Origin: Cryptomeria japonica | Taxonomy: Eukaryota; Streptophyta; Pinopsida; Cupressales; Cupressaceae | Direction: 5' to 3' | DNA length: 64,000 bases | Assembly (NCBI RefSeq): GCF_030272615.1 | Contig: NC_081410.1 | Span: 286,687,957-286,751,956 of the forward strand | Shown: in pieces, positions 1 to 11,301 of the stretch | Layout: every line of letters begins with the position of its first letter | Numbering within the stretch: the first letter of the stretch is position 1 | Made by a program: the position numbers and the translations under genes | Notes under the pieces: model-generated | What the model was told of the DNA's origin: nothing | Seen by the model: only the letters and a program-made list of their open reading frames with translations | The model's database searches: none

Positions 1-1785
1 ATATGTATATACACATATTATATATAGAATATAATAGTGCGTATGCGCTGTTTATAGTAAAAATAGCGTGTACGCACTGTCTATAGGAAAATGAGCGCGC
101 ATGTGATTTTGACTATTTAGGCTTGGAAATAGGCCTAGATGACAAAGCTACAGTTTGGAAGTTTGATTTGCCTCCATTTCTCTCATTTTTGACATGTTTT
201 ATTTTATCAATTTGGTTTATCAACTTTGTCATCATTAGGTTTACATTTCATCAAGTGGGTATTTCTAAAATTGCCACCATATTTTCACCCATCTTCTAAG
301 ATTTCTAACCATATAACTTTTTTTCAATTTGAATAACAATAACATATTATTATTGAATTTCTTTTACCAGTGTCTCCATAGTTCTCACAGACATAGGTGC
401 ACCATTTTTTGAATTACTTTTGATATACTTATCCAAATTAAAAAAAAACTTTATATATTATTGTAGTGCACTTGATTCTTTATAATTTAAAAAAAATAAA
501 ATTGTATTTTCGATTTGTTTAGTGCAACTTATGCTTCGCGCATGAACATGTACCTAATTTTTAGGATGTGCTCAATTGGAAAAATCATAAAAAAAAAATA
601 CTCAACAAAAAATTACAAAAAAATACACATATTCTAGTGCTCACTCTTAACTATCTTTCTGCCAAAGGATTTGTCAAAATACTAAATCTAACTGTGACTT
701 TTTTGATGCACACGTCAGACACTATGTTATGTTTTTCAGAAAAAATCAGGGTCAGTTTTTTGTGCGTGAAGGATTTGACCCCCTTAATCTTATCCAATTT
801 TGAAAAAGTTTAGTATTTTGGAAACTAGATTCAAAGTAATACAATATTTTTTCTTTGATTATATTCATGTCTTGAGTGGATGACTTTCAAATTTTGCCTC
901 CAAGTTCAAGTTCACCTGATTTCAGAAAAAAAATGTCCACTTATACCCCCCTTTTTCACCACCATCTTTGTGCACTTACCATTAAGTGGAATACCTAGTT
1001 CTCTCTCTTTCTCCCTTTGAATATTACCTCTTCTTTAGGGTTTCCTTCTACATATATTAATGTCTTTTCTTACATTGAATATTTCTTCATGTGAGTACAT
1101 TTTGTATTTTCTTATGTTTAAAATCTCCTTAAAGGTTGTGTAATTCTTCTTATTGTCCTTTCTATTGGGGGAAAATGATCTCTCTCTCTCTCTCTCTCTC
1201 CTTCCTAAGGATTCACTTTTCTTATGTTGAGTGGTGTTTTCTTGTGATTTGATATCATTCCTTGTGTGAAGATGTTGTTTTCTCAAGGATTTTCTCTTAT
1301 GCAAGAGGTGTATGTCCTTGGATACAAACTCTTTTTCACTTGACAATTCATATATATCATAAATTTACTCCTTACATTAGGTCAAAAGTGTGTCATCCTC
1401 CATTAAGAATCCTTTTCACCTAGCAATAGGGGGAAGGTATGCATTCTTGTTCTCCTTCCCTTCTTTTGATAGAATATGTTATTTTTGTTCAAAGAACTCC
1501 TTTTAGAGGTAGATGTCTTTTTGAGAAATTTCTCTTCTCCTCCAAGAATCCTCTTTACACTTGTTGCAAGATATATCTTTTTCAACTATCTTATCCTTTC
1601 TTGTAATATTATTTCTTTAGCTTTGATTTATGACATTGTTTCCTAGAGGACATCTCCTTGGCGTTAAAGGTAGGTATCATTTTTTCAAGCTTCCTTAAGA
1701 CACCAACATAGGACTATGTTGATATCTTAAGGGGGGGACACCCATATTTCTCTCTTTGTACCATATTGTACCATATCTTTGCATC
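1..1785. other. AT-rich intergenic DNA, no gene seen
   Basis: No long reading frame, conserved motif or paired repeat was found here. The sequence is AT-rich with many A and T runs. The 103-codon minus-strand frame near 1035-1346 crosses a TC microsatellite and is low complexity, so it is not called a gene. Confidence 0.6.
1179..1201. repeat. (TC)n microsatellite
   Basis: About eleven uninterrupted TC dinucleotides are visible directly in the sequence. Confidence 0.95.
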
Positions 1786-2058
1786 TCTTAAATGGAGTTT
1801 TCAGAATTGGAACCATAGAAAAAAAACTCTTATACAAGATGCTTCATGCCTGAAACCAGACATAGCATTTTATAGATGTCTTAAATGGGGTGCACATCAC
1901 CAAAACAAGAGAAAACAAACTCTTACATGGGATGTCTTCGAAATCAGGTATGCATCTATCTTAAATAGGGTTACACATTCTTGAAACCAGAGAAAATAAA
2001 CTCTTATACAATATGTTCCCAAATCTAGACATTTTCCCTGTGGCATTGCATTAGGGCA
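1786..2058. repeat. degenerate tandem repeat, units of about 80-110 bp
   Basis: Units begin with TCTTAAAT at 1786, 1879 and 1959, and each carries a segment like AAACTCTTACATGGGATG. A further unit appears after the inverted-repeat element, at 3099 (TCTTAAAC, followed by AAACTCTTATATGGGG). The array therefore predates the insertion that splits it. No coding content is evident. Confidence 0.6.
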
Positions 2059-3085
2059 AACCCACAATAGTGGGTTACACTTTTTTGCCAACTTTGACAC
2101 TTCAATTTTCATTTTCAGAAAAAATTCACATTCAAACACTAATTACCACTAAAACATAAGGAATTTGCTGATGATGTGAACTAGTGATTTCTGACATTTT
2201 GTGTGTATATTCTAAATATATTTTTTTGAATCAATTTATTTTCATTTTTCTATCCCCCTTGAAAACTATTTTTTTACAAAAAACAACATTTTTAAAGAGT
2301 GATACTCATTTGGTATAGTATAACTTTTTTTTATAAAATAGATATGAATGTGATTCTTTCGAATTTAGTTTTGTGACATCCATATCTAATGTTTCCAATT
2401 GGTTTCATAACATTATCTTCAATATTTCATATTTTATTAAGTTTTGAAGTTGAGTTAACTATAATTTTGACACATGCTCATTTGGTTGATCATAACTTTT
2501 TGTGTATGTATCCAAATTCAATTTTATTTTTTTTGTTGGAAAGAGGACTTCAATACCTAGTTCACAGATATTTTTCACAATTTTTTCTCACTTGTTTACT
2601 ATTTTTTCATAACCGTTGAACTCGGAAGTTGATATTTGGTATGAAACCTATGTTTAGTTAATCTAAAAAAAAATCATAATAAACTCTTTATAAAGCTTGC
2701 TTCGAGTAATACTATCATGCATTTGGGTTTGTCAAAATTCATCCATTTGAGCCCCCAATTTGAGCTTCAAAGGCCAAAAATCTGCAGAAACCATGAGAGG
2801 TTTAGGGGGAGTCCAAAACCAAGCACTTTCGATAGAACATATGTTCTATCAAACGGGGTTCAATCAAAACCCCTAGGGTTTGATCAAACCTCCCTTCTAT
2901 CAACCCCCCTAATGTAAATTTTGTATTTTATTCTTTTTTGGGTTTGATCGGAAGTGGATTTCGATCGAATGTGTTTTTTTACATTCAATCGAAAGGGGGT
3001 TTTGATAGAACATGGCTAAAATTGAGTTTTGGACAAAAGAGTCAATTTTTTTCGTCTGAAAAAGTGTAACCCACTATTGTGGGTT
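2059..3085. mobile_element. 1.03 kb terminal-inverted-repeat element, non-autonomous
   Basis: The first 27 bases (2059-2085) are an exact reverse complement of the last 27 (3059-3085). Each terminal repeat contains a smaller dyad, CCCACAATAGTGGG, so each end can fold by itself. The interior is AT-rich with short palindromes and no transposase frame. It sits inside a tandem array, which supports insertion as a unit. I could not identify a clean target-site duplication, so the superfamily is unassigned; a Mutator-type or foldback MITE is possible. Confidence 0.65.
2831..2850. repeat. perfect 20-bp palindrome
   Basis: GATAGAACATATGTTCTATC equals its own reverse complement. It lies inside the inverted-repeat element, close to other short GATAGAAC and GATCGA motifs. 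Confidence 0.9.
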
Positions 3086-3570
3086 CACCCATTACATTTC
3101 TTAAACAGGTTGATGCACACTCAAAACCAAATGAAACAAACTCTTATATGGGGTTTTATATACTTGAAGTTAGAGATCACTTTCACACATACACAAGGAT
3201 GATTAGAACTAGAAAAATACAACTAGACTATTCCTACTCTCCTCCCCAACATGGATCAAATAGAAAATCACATCTAGAGTGTGTATCTATGTCCTTTCTC
3301 ATCATTCTTCTCATGGATCACATAGAAAAACACATCTAGCATGTATCCATGTTCTCTCTTTCCTTCTTCTCATGATCTCATAGTTTTTCTATTTATTGTT
3401 CATGGATGATGTGTTCTTTTCTCTTTTATGTGATCACTTGTGTCCTTGAGATGGAATTTATTATCAATAATGATATTAGTGGTTGAGACATTTTAATATC
3501 AAGGCCTCTTCGGCTACTTGAGGTCTTGTTTTTGGTCTTTATCTTTTGTTTTGTGTGTCTTTTTCCTTTT

Positions 3571-3600
3571 GTCTTTGTTTGTCTTTGTTTGTCTTTGTTT
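3571..3600 (+). repeat. three exact copies of a 10-mer
   Basis: GTCTTTGTTT occurs three times head to tail without a mismatch. It is a simple slippage-type repeat. Confidence 0.9.
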
Positions 3601-3815
3601 GCCTTTTATTTTTATTTTTATTTTTTGGCTTATTTTGTGTGCCCTTGCATGCATTTGAGAGAGTTGAGATCTTAAGATTGGGGGTTTGGTTCCTCAAAAT
3701 TAGTGATGTCTTATAATCCTCCTGATTGTTCTTCTCATTGCTCCTTTCTTCCATCTCCTTCATCTCTCTTTTGTCTACTTTACCACAAGTATTTGCATAG
3801 GCTCATACTCCTGTT

Positions 3816-3830
3816 AAAGTGGGGGCTAAA
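3816..3830 (+). promoter_or_regulatory. polypurine tract before an LTR
   Basis: AAAGTGGGGGCTAAA lies directly before TGTAGC. A purine tract touching a TG start is the usual plus-strand priming site of an LTR retrotransposon. No matching pol remains upstream. Confidence 0.5.
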
Positions 3831-4061
3831 TGTAGCATTGTAAATTGTCACCGGGCCAATTTACACCTCATATTTGTGCCCCTACTTTAATGCATGTCCC
3901 CTTATGTACTATTTGGGCTTGTTAAGTGCCTTAACTCCATTTTTTATGCCATATACACTTGCCATTGATCCTCCAAGGCTATTGCCACCTCGGTCCTAGG
4001 ACTAGAGCACCCAACACCTTGGTCCCCCCTCAATGGGGCCCATTTATCAAGCGAAGGATGT
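3831..4061 (+). repeat. left part of a probable Ty3/gypsy 3' LTR
   Basis: The LTR would start with TGTAGC right after the purine tract and is interrupted at 4061 by element E1. The broken LTR resumes at 10820, after E1's second target copy. A candidate 3' end is GCTACA at 11296-11301, the exact inverse of TGTAGC, giving an LTR of about 713 bp without the insertion. GCTACA also occurs near 11004, so the right edge is uncertain. No second copy lies in the window. Confidence 0.45.
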
Positions 4062-4844
4062 TGTTAGGATTCCCAAAGATACTGAGAGGGGGGGTGAATC
4101 AATATCTAACCGGATGTTGAATTTACTTGATTTAAAACATGTAAAGCATATCAATACTGTATACTGGTAAACCAAGAATAATGCAGTAAACAAAAATTAA
4201 AAAAACCACATGAAAAGCACACCATAACACAGTAGTTTAACGAGGAAACCCGGTGTGGGAAAAACCTTGGTGGGATTTGTGACCCACAATATTTGCTTAC
4301 TGGCCAATAAGTGAATATTACTCTTACAATAGGGGCCTACACATGTAGGAAGGCCAAGTGCCTAGAGCTCACTGCTCAATTACAAAATAAGAAGTCACAC
4401 TGACTTACAAAATGGATTATACAAATCCATTATCTTGTACTACTTCAAATTAGAATTTGCTATGCTAGATTCAGTACCGGTTTTAGCTCTGCTTCATACA
4501 TAAACCCTTAACCTATAATTCGCATATAAGGTCTGCCTTATTTCGCCTATCCCATTATTACAAAATGTTCTATAATGATCTCATACATATATGAGTCATA
4601 TTACAACTCGCCATGTTGGCTTACAATGATTTTACAATTAATTACAAAATACATTATAAACAAAATTCCTGTCGGCTAGGGTGTCGGTATCGTTCCTTTG
4701 CCAGTGTTTTGTGTGTCAGTGTAGAGTTTGTCATTGCCGGTGCCGATATATTGTCTTGTTGGTATCATATGATTGTAAGGTTTCCATCAATGACAAAACC
4801 TTCAATCACCTACAATTTCTCATTGGAGTGTGCATTTGCCAACA
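4062..4844 (-). repeat. E1 3' LTR
   Basis: The LTR is 783 bp. In element orientation it begins TGTTGGCAAATG and ends CCTAACA. It carries the GGTTTCCTCG-like and TTCACCCCCCCTCTCAG-like segments shared by LTRs of the copia elements in this window. It matches 10039-10814 along its whole length with scattered substitutions, mostly transitions, and is seven bases longer at the U5 end. Confidence 0.88.
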
Positions 4845-4856
4845 ATCTCCCCCTTT
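4845..4856 (-). promoter_or_regulatory. E1 polypurine tract
   Basis: In element orientation AAAGGGGGAGAT directly precedes the TGTTGG start of the 3' LTR. The preceding bases, CATCAATGCC, also match the copia elements' tracts. Confidence 0.85.
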
Positions 4857-5130
4857 GGCATTGATGGCAACACTCATGAGAAAAATCCAAAAAGTGTCAT
4901 CCAGAAATGAGTCCGCCAGAATTGTTTTACCAAAAAAATGTGAGCTCCCCCTAAGCTAATGAGCCATCTGCTAATCATTTTTCTCATAGCCTCTACTCCC
5001 CCTTTGACATCAATGACAAAGGTTTTCATTCGCTATTAGTGGAGTCCTACCTAGTTTCTTGTAACTGGTGGGTTACACTTTGAAAAATATCTATCAAAAT
5101 TAAATTTATGTCACTGCTAAATGTTTTACT

Positions 5131-8100
5131 TTATTTTATAGCCTCATGGGTTCTTTGCACTGTACCAGTGAATATGTGCATTTTCTCTTCTGGTGTCTTT
5201 AGTCTGGGAACCAGAGCCTTAGATATTTCTTTTCTCAAAGAAATAAGATACTCTAGTCTTGGATCAAGTCTGCATTTTAAGTCCTTTGCTTTGTCCTTTA
5301 TTCTTTGTTTTTCATTTTCCAGTTTTCTGATTTTCTCTTCCTGCTCTACAATTTTCTTCTCTAATTCCAAAAATGAATCTGGTGTTCCAATCAGATTGTT
5401 AGCAATATTGTTAATCTTATCCTGTGTCTTTCTGATTTCATTGTCAAGATCTTCTGTTAATACATCCATTTTGCATGTATCCCTATACAATTTCTTGAAG
5501 TAAAAAATGATTTCATTGAGTTTTGGTAAAAGAGTATCCATCTCCTCTCTATTCATATTCACAATTTCCATAAAGAATTTCTCTTTTTCTTTTATCATCC
5601 TTTCTTTAAAAGTATCTTCATTTATTTGGTCAACAGTGATTAGGTTACTGGTGATGAATTTAGACAATGTGTCTAATTGTTCTAAAGAATCTTTATTCTC
5701 TATTTTACACTTGGGTGCAATCATCTTCAAAATTGGTATGGTGTTATCAATAGCCTTATATTCTAGTCCATTACAATCTGTTATTTTCTTAATTGAATCT
5801 AGCAATACATCTGTCATATTTGTTGGTCTGAATTCAAACATGGAGGTTCTGGATGTCTGTCCAACTGTCTTCACAATTTGTAATCCACTGGTGGTGATAA
5901 TAGCATTTCTTTCCTCTTTCATTGGAGGATCAGTTTGTGTCTACATTTCAGCTACCAAAGGTTTAGGTCTTTTAGTTGTAGCCGGTGGCACTGTCTCTGA
6001 ATGTACTTGTGAATGAACCTATTGTTCTACCTGTTTCTTTGTACTCTCTACTGATGGTTTCTCTGATGGTACCTCTAATGATTTTTCAGTGGTATCCACT
6101 GTCGGTTTTTCTATTTGTGACTCTGTATTTTCTACCAGTTTCTCTATGCTTGCTCCTGAAATGTCTATAGTTGGTATCTCAGTAGATTTTTCATTATTAT
6201 TAGTTGTCGATTACTCAATAGATACATTATGTACACCAGTACTATCAGCTTTTCATGTATCCGTTGTCTGTTCAGTTTGTTGCTTACTCCGAATTTCAAT
6301 GTCTCCAACTGTATCTTCAACATTTGTCTCAACTGTTGTGTCTTCTGTCAGTTGCTCTATTGCCACATCTATTTTCTCACTTGTTTCCTTATCAACCACA
6401 ATGTTGACTTCCTGTGTGTCAATATTCATTGTGTACAACACCTCAGAATCAGGATTTGTGTCCTCATGTGTTGTCTTCATACTCTCTATTGCTGGTTGAT
6501 TTTCAGTAGTGTCTACTGGTGGAGTATCTAAAGGCGGTGGGGGTAAGTTGTCTGTTATCTTTATACTGGGAGGTCCACCAACCTTGCCTTTTCCTTTGTC
6601 CCTATCCTTTTGATAGACCTTGAAGGTTTTAGGTTTTTGATATTCTTCTTGTTTCTCCTTTTCTACTAGGAATATATCCCATGCATCTGTTGTTTCCTCT
6701 ATTATTTGATTCACTCTTCCTTCCATCAGTGCTACATGCTGGTGAGCAGTTGAGAATACTGACCAGTTAGCCTCAGAGATTAATTGATCTATCTCATCAG
6801 GTGAGTTAACAGGGTGCACTGCAAGTAGTTTTTCAATCTTTATTTTCTTATCTAGCTCAATAATAGTTACTCTTCTAACTTCTAGTCTGTTATATAGATC
6901 TGTCGGTATTTCATCAACAACTTGCATCAAAAATTTCTTGAAAATATCTAAGTGTAGTATTACACTATTTTCTACTCTCTCTTTGTCATCAGCGGATAGT
7001 GTGTTATACAGTTTGCTGATATTCTTCAACTTGCCATCTTCAGTAATTTCATTTAGTAATTTATCAATAGGAGCTACAGTTTGTTTTGACTTCTTCTTAG
7101 GAATCAACTTCTTTTTCTTTGGAGTTAATTTCTTTGTTGGGGGCCTTACTACCTATTGCTTCTGTCTTTTTGGTGTAGGAGAAGGTGCCAGTGAAGGTTT
7201 TCTTTTCCTCTCAACTCTCTTGAATATTGCAGGTATGTCACTTTCTGAAGAAGTTCCAATTGGTGAAAGGTGTGTTATCGGTTGGATTGCTTCCAATTCA
7301 CCTTCAGTTATACCGATTTGCTTTAGCACATCTTCTTTAATAGCTTTTGCCTGCTGGGTTCCTTTTCTAACACTTGCCTCAACCCTTTTAACTCTTTTCT
7401 TTGATTGAATTTGACTTTCTATAGTTTCAACATTACCAAATATTTCTTCTTTAGGTTCCTTAGGAGCTTCTAGGAGGGCTTTTGCATAGGTTTCTATTAT
7501 GTTTTCATCAATCTCATACCCCATTTCAGTAACCCATATGGTTCTAGGAACAACTACCTCCATCCAAATTTCATCTTTCTTTATTACAAAACAGATTTCA
7601 TTTTGGTACTTATCCACAATAGCTTGTGATAACCTTACTCTTGTTTTCATTCGAGCTTTTAGTGCTTGAAAGTGCTCATTTATGGTTTTCTCCCTGTTCT
7701 CTCCCATATTATTTAGCAATTCTGATAGTTATTTTCCTATTGGTATATCATATCCAAAATCTTTGGTGTCAATACCGGGTACTTGTTTGGTTATATAGCA
7801 TCAGACAAACAAGTAGGTTTCCAAATCTGAATGTTCCTTTCTTTTCCCTTTTGATCTTTGCTAGATTGTCTATTAGTTCATCTTTAAGCCATTCACATAT
7901 GTCTATCCTTGCATTATCATTTACCATATCATAGGCACTCTTAATACATAGGCTAGAAACTGAGTTTAACCTATTTGTATGTGTAGTCTTGTAACCTAAG
8001 ATCATACTGATAAATCTGATATTTGTATCCTTACATCATTTACCCTTAGTGATCTCTTATCAAATGTTGCACCGGTTAGGTTTGTCACTAGATCATTTGA

Positions 8101-8560
8101 GGCCTTCTTAGTTTTGTTAGGTCTGTTGTCGGTGGAGGGTAACCCTATCATAGCCTTTACTGCTTCTTTTGTGATTTTATGAACTGAGTCCAACCAGAAA
8201 AATTCACCATGTACTCTGCTTAATACTATCCTTATGATTTCCTTGGGGAAATCCGGGATACTGAGAATTTCAGTGAAACCTAGGGTTTCTATTATCTTAT
8301 GTTTAGGTTTGACATTTCTCGATTCATCACAAATCATAGATTCATACATATTCTTAATTTCCTCATCAACTAGTTCATCAATATGACAGTGTATATACAT
8401 TCTAGGGTCTTCAACATATACTACCCCTTTAGGTATTTAAGAAAATGCACCTAAGCTATCATCTTTCTTTGCAATTTCGGGAACTAGCTGGAATATGGGT
8501 CTAGGGCACTTCAACAACAGTAGGGTTTGCAATAAATTCATGAGTAGATGAAGATGCCAT
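5131..8560 (-). pseudogene. E1 ORF2: globular domain plus charged coiled-coil protein, broken
   Basis: The ORF starts at ATG 8560 (MASSSTHEF) and runs to about 5131, some 1,140 codons, with three frame changes (about 8500-8400, 8005 and 7770-7720). From 7719 to 5131 the frame is single and broken only by stops. Domain 1 (about 8450-7770) has IRIVLSRVHG, HKITKEAVKAMIGLP and MILGYKT. Domain 2 (7719-7400) has RVRLSQAIVDKY and MEVVVPR. A basic linker, an alpha-helical part (7107-6700) and an acidic, Thr/Glu-rich stretch follow, then a coiled coil (5922-5131). All these parts align with E3 ORF2. The E..I..A.GLP pattern recalls plant mobile or 'putative plant transposon' domains, but I cannot confirm the family. 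Function unknown. Confidence 0.75.
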
Positions 8561-8940
8561 AGCTATAAATACCTTAATCTATCTTAGGGATGAAGGATTT
8601 GATAGATTGCTTTGCTTCTTTGCTTGGAATGCCTTTACTCAGGATTTTCGCACTCTCGAAGATTTGAATGCTCGGTGAAATGAAAATGGAGCCAAAACAC
8701 TTGTTTTATATTGTTATTTTCTTCACCTACCATATTTAATGCTTGTTGGTAAAGTCACAATTTAACTTATCTACCTATAAAGAAGTGATCTCAACTTCTC
8801 ACCATCAACCGAGGGAATAATAGCATGTTTTTCATTTAGTTGCCAAACCCCCAAAGGAATTTTCTTCAGTTAGATGAAGAGTCTCCTGCCGATGGAGTGT
8901 TACTCTATTCTGCCAGTGGAGGAGTATTCCCATCAACATT

Positions 8941-9969
8941 CTATTCTGACTTTCTGATCCATTGTTTTGAGAATTCTTGCTTTACCTCTTCAACCTTTTC
9001 CTTACCTTTCAAACTAGCACCATTATTATTTGTCGATGGTGCCTTACTTCTACAGAATTTTGCTATATGTCCAATCTTGTTACAAGCATAACAAGTCACA
9101 TTATTTTTCTGAATAGCTTTCCCATATCCTATGCCAATTTGTGTTCTGCATTGATTAGATAAGTGTCCAAATCTCCCACAAACATAACATCTTACATTCA
9201 TTCTACAATTCTCTGAATTATGACCAACTTTGTTGCATTTAGAACATTGACCGGTGGGTGTATTGGTGTTCTTATAATTTCTAGATCTACATTGATTTGC
9301 TCTATGACCATACTTGTTACAGTTAAAGCATTTGCCATTAAATTTATAAGCATTTGGTTGCCTTATCGGTTTGTTATGATCATGTGTGTTTGTAGTACTG
9401 GAGCTTTCACCAACTTCAAAGCCAAGGCCATTAGTGTCACCATTAGGTTTCTGATTCTTCAGCATGTCACCAAGTTCTTCTGACTTTTCTCAATTTTTTC
9501 TCTGTGTTGATTTGCAGTAGCCAGTTCTCTTTCCAAGATTCCTTTCTGTCTCATAAGTTCATTTGAGTCATTTTGTGTATGTATCAGATCTGTCTTCAAA
9601 CATATCATTTTCATAACTAAGTCTTGTGTTTTCATTTACAGCATCATTCAGTCTTCTAGTCAGATCTTCTTCATTTTTCTTCCTATCTTCAATTTCTTTG
9701 CAAAATCTCATAGTCATATCCTGCATTTCATTCTTTGTAGTACTGCTTTCTTGTCTCAATTTGTTTACTAGATCATTAAGAGTTTCCTTTTCATCATTCT
9801 CATTTTGCATCTTTTCACAAAGTTATCTTCTCTTATTTCTTGCAATTGTAAGATTTTCTTGAATAATATCCTGAGCAACTTTTAGATCATCTTCAAGTTT
9901 GATATTTTTCAATTTTTCTGTATCATAGTCTGAAAGAGTTGTTTCCAATTGCTTCTTCAAGCTATCCAT
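8941..9969 (-). pseudogene. E1 ORF1: coiled coil plus four CCHC zinc knuckles (gag/nucleocapsid-like), broken
   Basis: The likely start is ATG 9969 (MDSLKKQLETTLSDY). The N-terminal half (9969-9568) is a heptad-rich coiled coil split by a frameshift near 9815. A second break near 9470-9570 precedes the knuckle region (9465-8941). The knuckles read CFNCNKYGHRANQC, CSKCNKVGHNSENC, CYVCGRFGHLSNQC and CYACNKIGHIAKFC, all intact CX2CX4HX4C. The segment before them, DTNGLGFEVGES, matches NTNGLGF...GES in E3. CCHC knuckles bind nucleic acid in retroviral and retrotransposon nucleocapsids, so this is probably the packaging protein. A normal copia gag core is not recognisable. Confidence 0.8.
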
Positions 9970-10026
9970 CTCTACGGGTGTCAAGATCTTCCTCAAGCTA
10001 TTAGGCTTCTGAAAATAGAGGACCAA

Positions 10027-10038
10027 GCTTTGATACCA
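10027..10038 (-). promoter_or_regulatory. E1 primer-binding site (initiator Met tRNA type)
   Basis: In element orientation TGGTATCAAAGC immediately follows the U5 end. It differs by one base from the plant tRNA-iMet site TGGTATCAGAGC seen in E3. Confidence 0.85.
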
Positions 10039-10814
10039 ATTCCCAAAGATACTAAGAGGGGGGGTGAATCAATATCTAACCGGTTGTTGAATTTACTTGA
10101 TTTAAAACATGTAAAGCATATCAATATTGTATACCGGTAAACCAAGAATAATGCAGTGAATAAAAATAACAACAACCACATGAAAAGCACACCATAACAC
10201 AGTAGTTTAACAAGGAAACCTGGTGTGGGAAAAACCTCAGTGGGATTTGTGACCCACAATATTTGCTTACTGGCCAATAAGTGAATATTACTCTTACAAT
10301 AGGGGCCTGCACATGCAGAAAGGCCAAGTGCCTAGAGCTCACTACTCAATTACAAAATAAGAAGTCACACTGACTTACAAAATGGATTATACAAATCCAA
10401 TGTCTTGTACTGCTTCAAATTAGCATCTGCTATGCCAGATCTAGTACCGGTTTTAGCTCTGCTTCATACATAAACCCTTAACCTATAATTCGCATATCAG
10501 GTCTGCCTTATTTCGCATATCCCATTATTACAAAATGTTATACAATGATCTCATACATATATGAGTCATATTACAACTCGCCATGTCAGCTTACAATGAT
10601 TTTACAATTAATTACAAAATACATTATAAACAAAATTCTTGTTGGCCAGGGTGCCGGTATCCTTCCTTTGTCGGTGTTCTGTGTGCCGGTGTAGAGTTTG
10701 TCGTTGTCGGTGTTGGCATATTGTCTTGCCGGTATTATATGATTGCAAGGTTGCCATCAATGACAAAACCTTCAATCACCTACAATTTCTCATTAGAGTG
10801 TGCATTTGTCAACA
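10039..10814 (-). repeat. E1 5' LTR
   Basis: The LTR is 776 bp, and its outer TG end touches the target duplication GATGT at 10815. At the inner end it stops at GGGAAT and lacks the terminal CCTAACA present in the 3' LTR, so the primer site begins seven bases early. Otherwise it is collinear with 4069-4844. Confidence 0.88.
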
Positions 10815-10819
10815 GATGT

Positions 10820-11301
10820 GACCTATCACTCTGGAAGGAAATTAAATTGGTGTCTTTATGTGACCATTCAAGGTTATCATAATCGATAAATTGACCTACG
10901 ATCTCATATATAAAGACATTAATCAATTCATTTCATATCTAAGACTCCAAGCATTCAAGAATTGAACTGTTCATCATCAAAAATTTCCAGAGATCTTCAA
11001 GGCTACATTACCTTCATTAAACCATTGTGGACAAAATTACATCATTCATATGCAAGCATGTTTGGGTAACTAGGGTTTTGCAATGTTCATTCTATTTGAT
11101 ACAACATATGTGATTACATTCAAGAATCAAAGCATCATTATAAGTTATTACATATCTGAGGTATATCTTTCCATTATTTATTTCAATATTTACAATATTT
11201 CATTCAAAGTTAATTCCTAAATCGAGGTTTGACTTAGGTAGACCCCTATTCCCAACCTATTTCCCTTCTCTAGTGTGGGAAAGAATAAGTACGAAGCTAC
11301 A
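10820..11301 (+). repeat. right part of the split gypsy-type LTR
   Basis: Continues the LTR that starts at 3831. CATATATAAAG at 10905-10915 is a good TATA box for the LTR promoter. GCTACA at 11296-11301 is a plausible end because it mirrors TGTAGC. What follows is not recognised. Confidence 0.4.

Larger units (their letters stand above)
3086..3830. other. probable 3' untranslated end of a decayed LTR element
   Basis: No reading frame worth calling. The stretch starts with the last tandem unit (3099 onward) and continues as pyrimidine-rich DNA up to a purine tract and LTR start at 3816-3831. Its position suggests the 3' untranslated part of the element that owned that LTR, but no pol sequence remains. 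Confidence 0.4.
4062..10814 (-). mobile_element. E1: minus-strand LTR retrotransposon without pol (LARD/TR-GAG-like)
   Basis: Two direct repeats of about 780 bp (4062-4844 and 10039-10814) flank about 5.2 kb. Five-base target duplications GATGT stand exactly outside the TG...CA ends (4057-4061 and 10815-10819). On the minus strand the order is 5' LTR, primer site, ORF1 (coiled coil plus four CCHC knuckles), ORF2 (globular domain plus long charged coiled coil), purine tract, 3' LTR. No protease, integrase, reverse transcriptase or RNase H motif is present in any frame. It is homologous to E3 (53827-61544) in both ORFs. It is a retroelement by structure and must use enzymes from elsewhere, most likely copia elements. 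Confidence 0.88.

Noticed and set aside
1035-1346. 103-codon minus-strand frame
   Set aside because: It crosses a TC microsatellite (RERERER), is low complexity and has no homologous motif.
5066-5082. A third copy of GTGGGTTACACTTT from the inverted-repeat element
   Set aside because: A single 14-base match inside E1 without partner or palindrome; probably chance.
5108-6531. Several plus-strand frames that look membrane-like
   Set aside because: Antisense of the Lys/Glu-rich ORF2 of E1; the hydrophobicity is a by-product.
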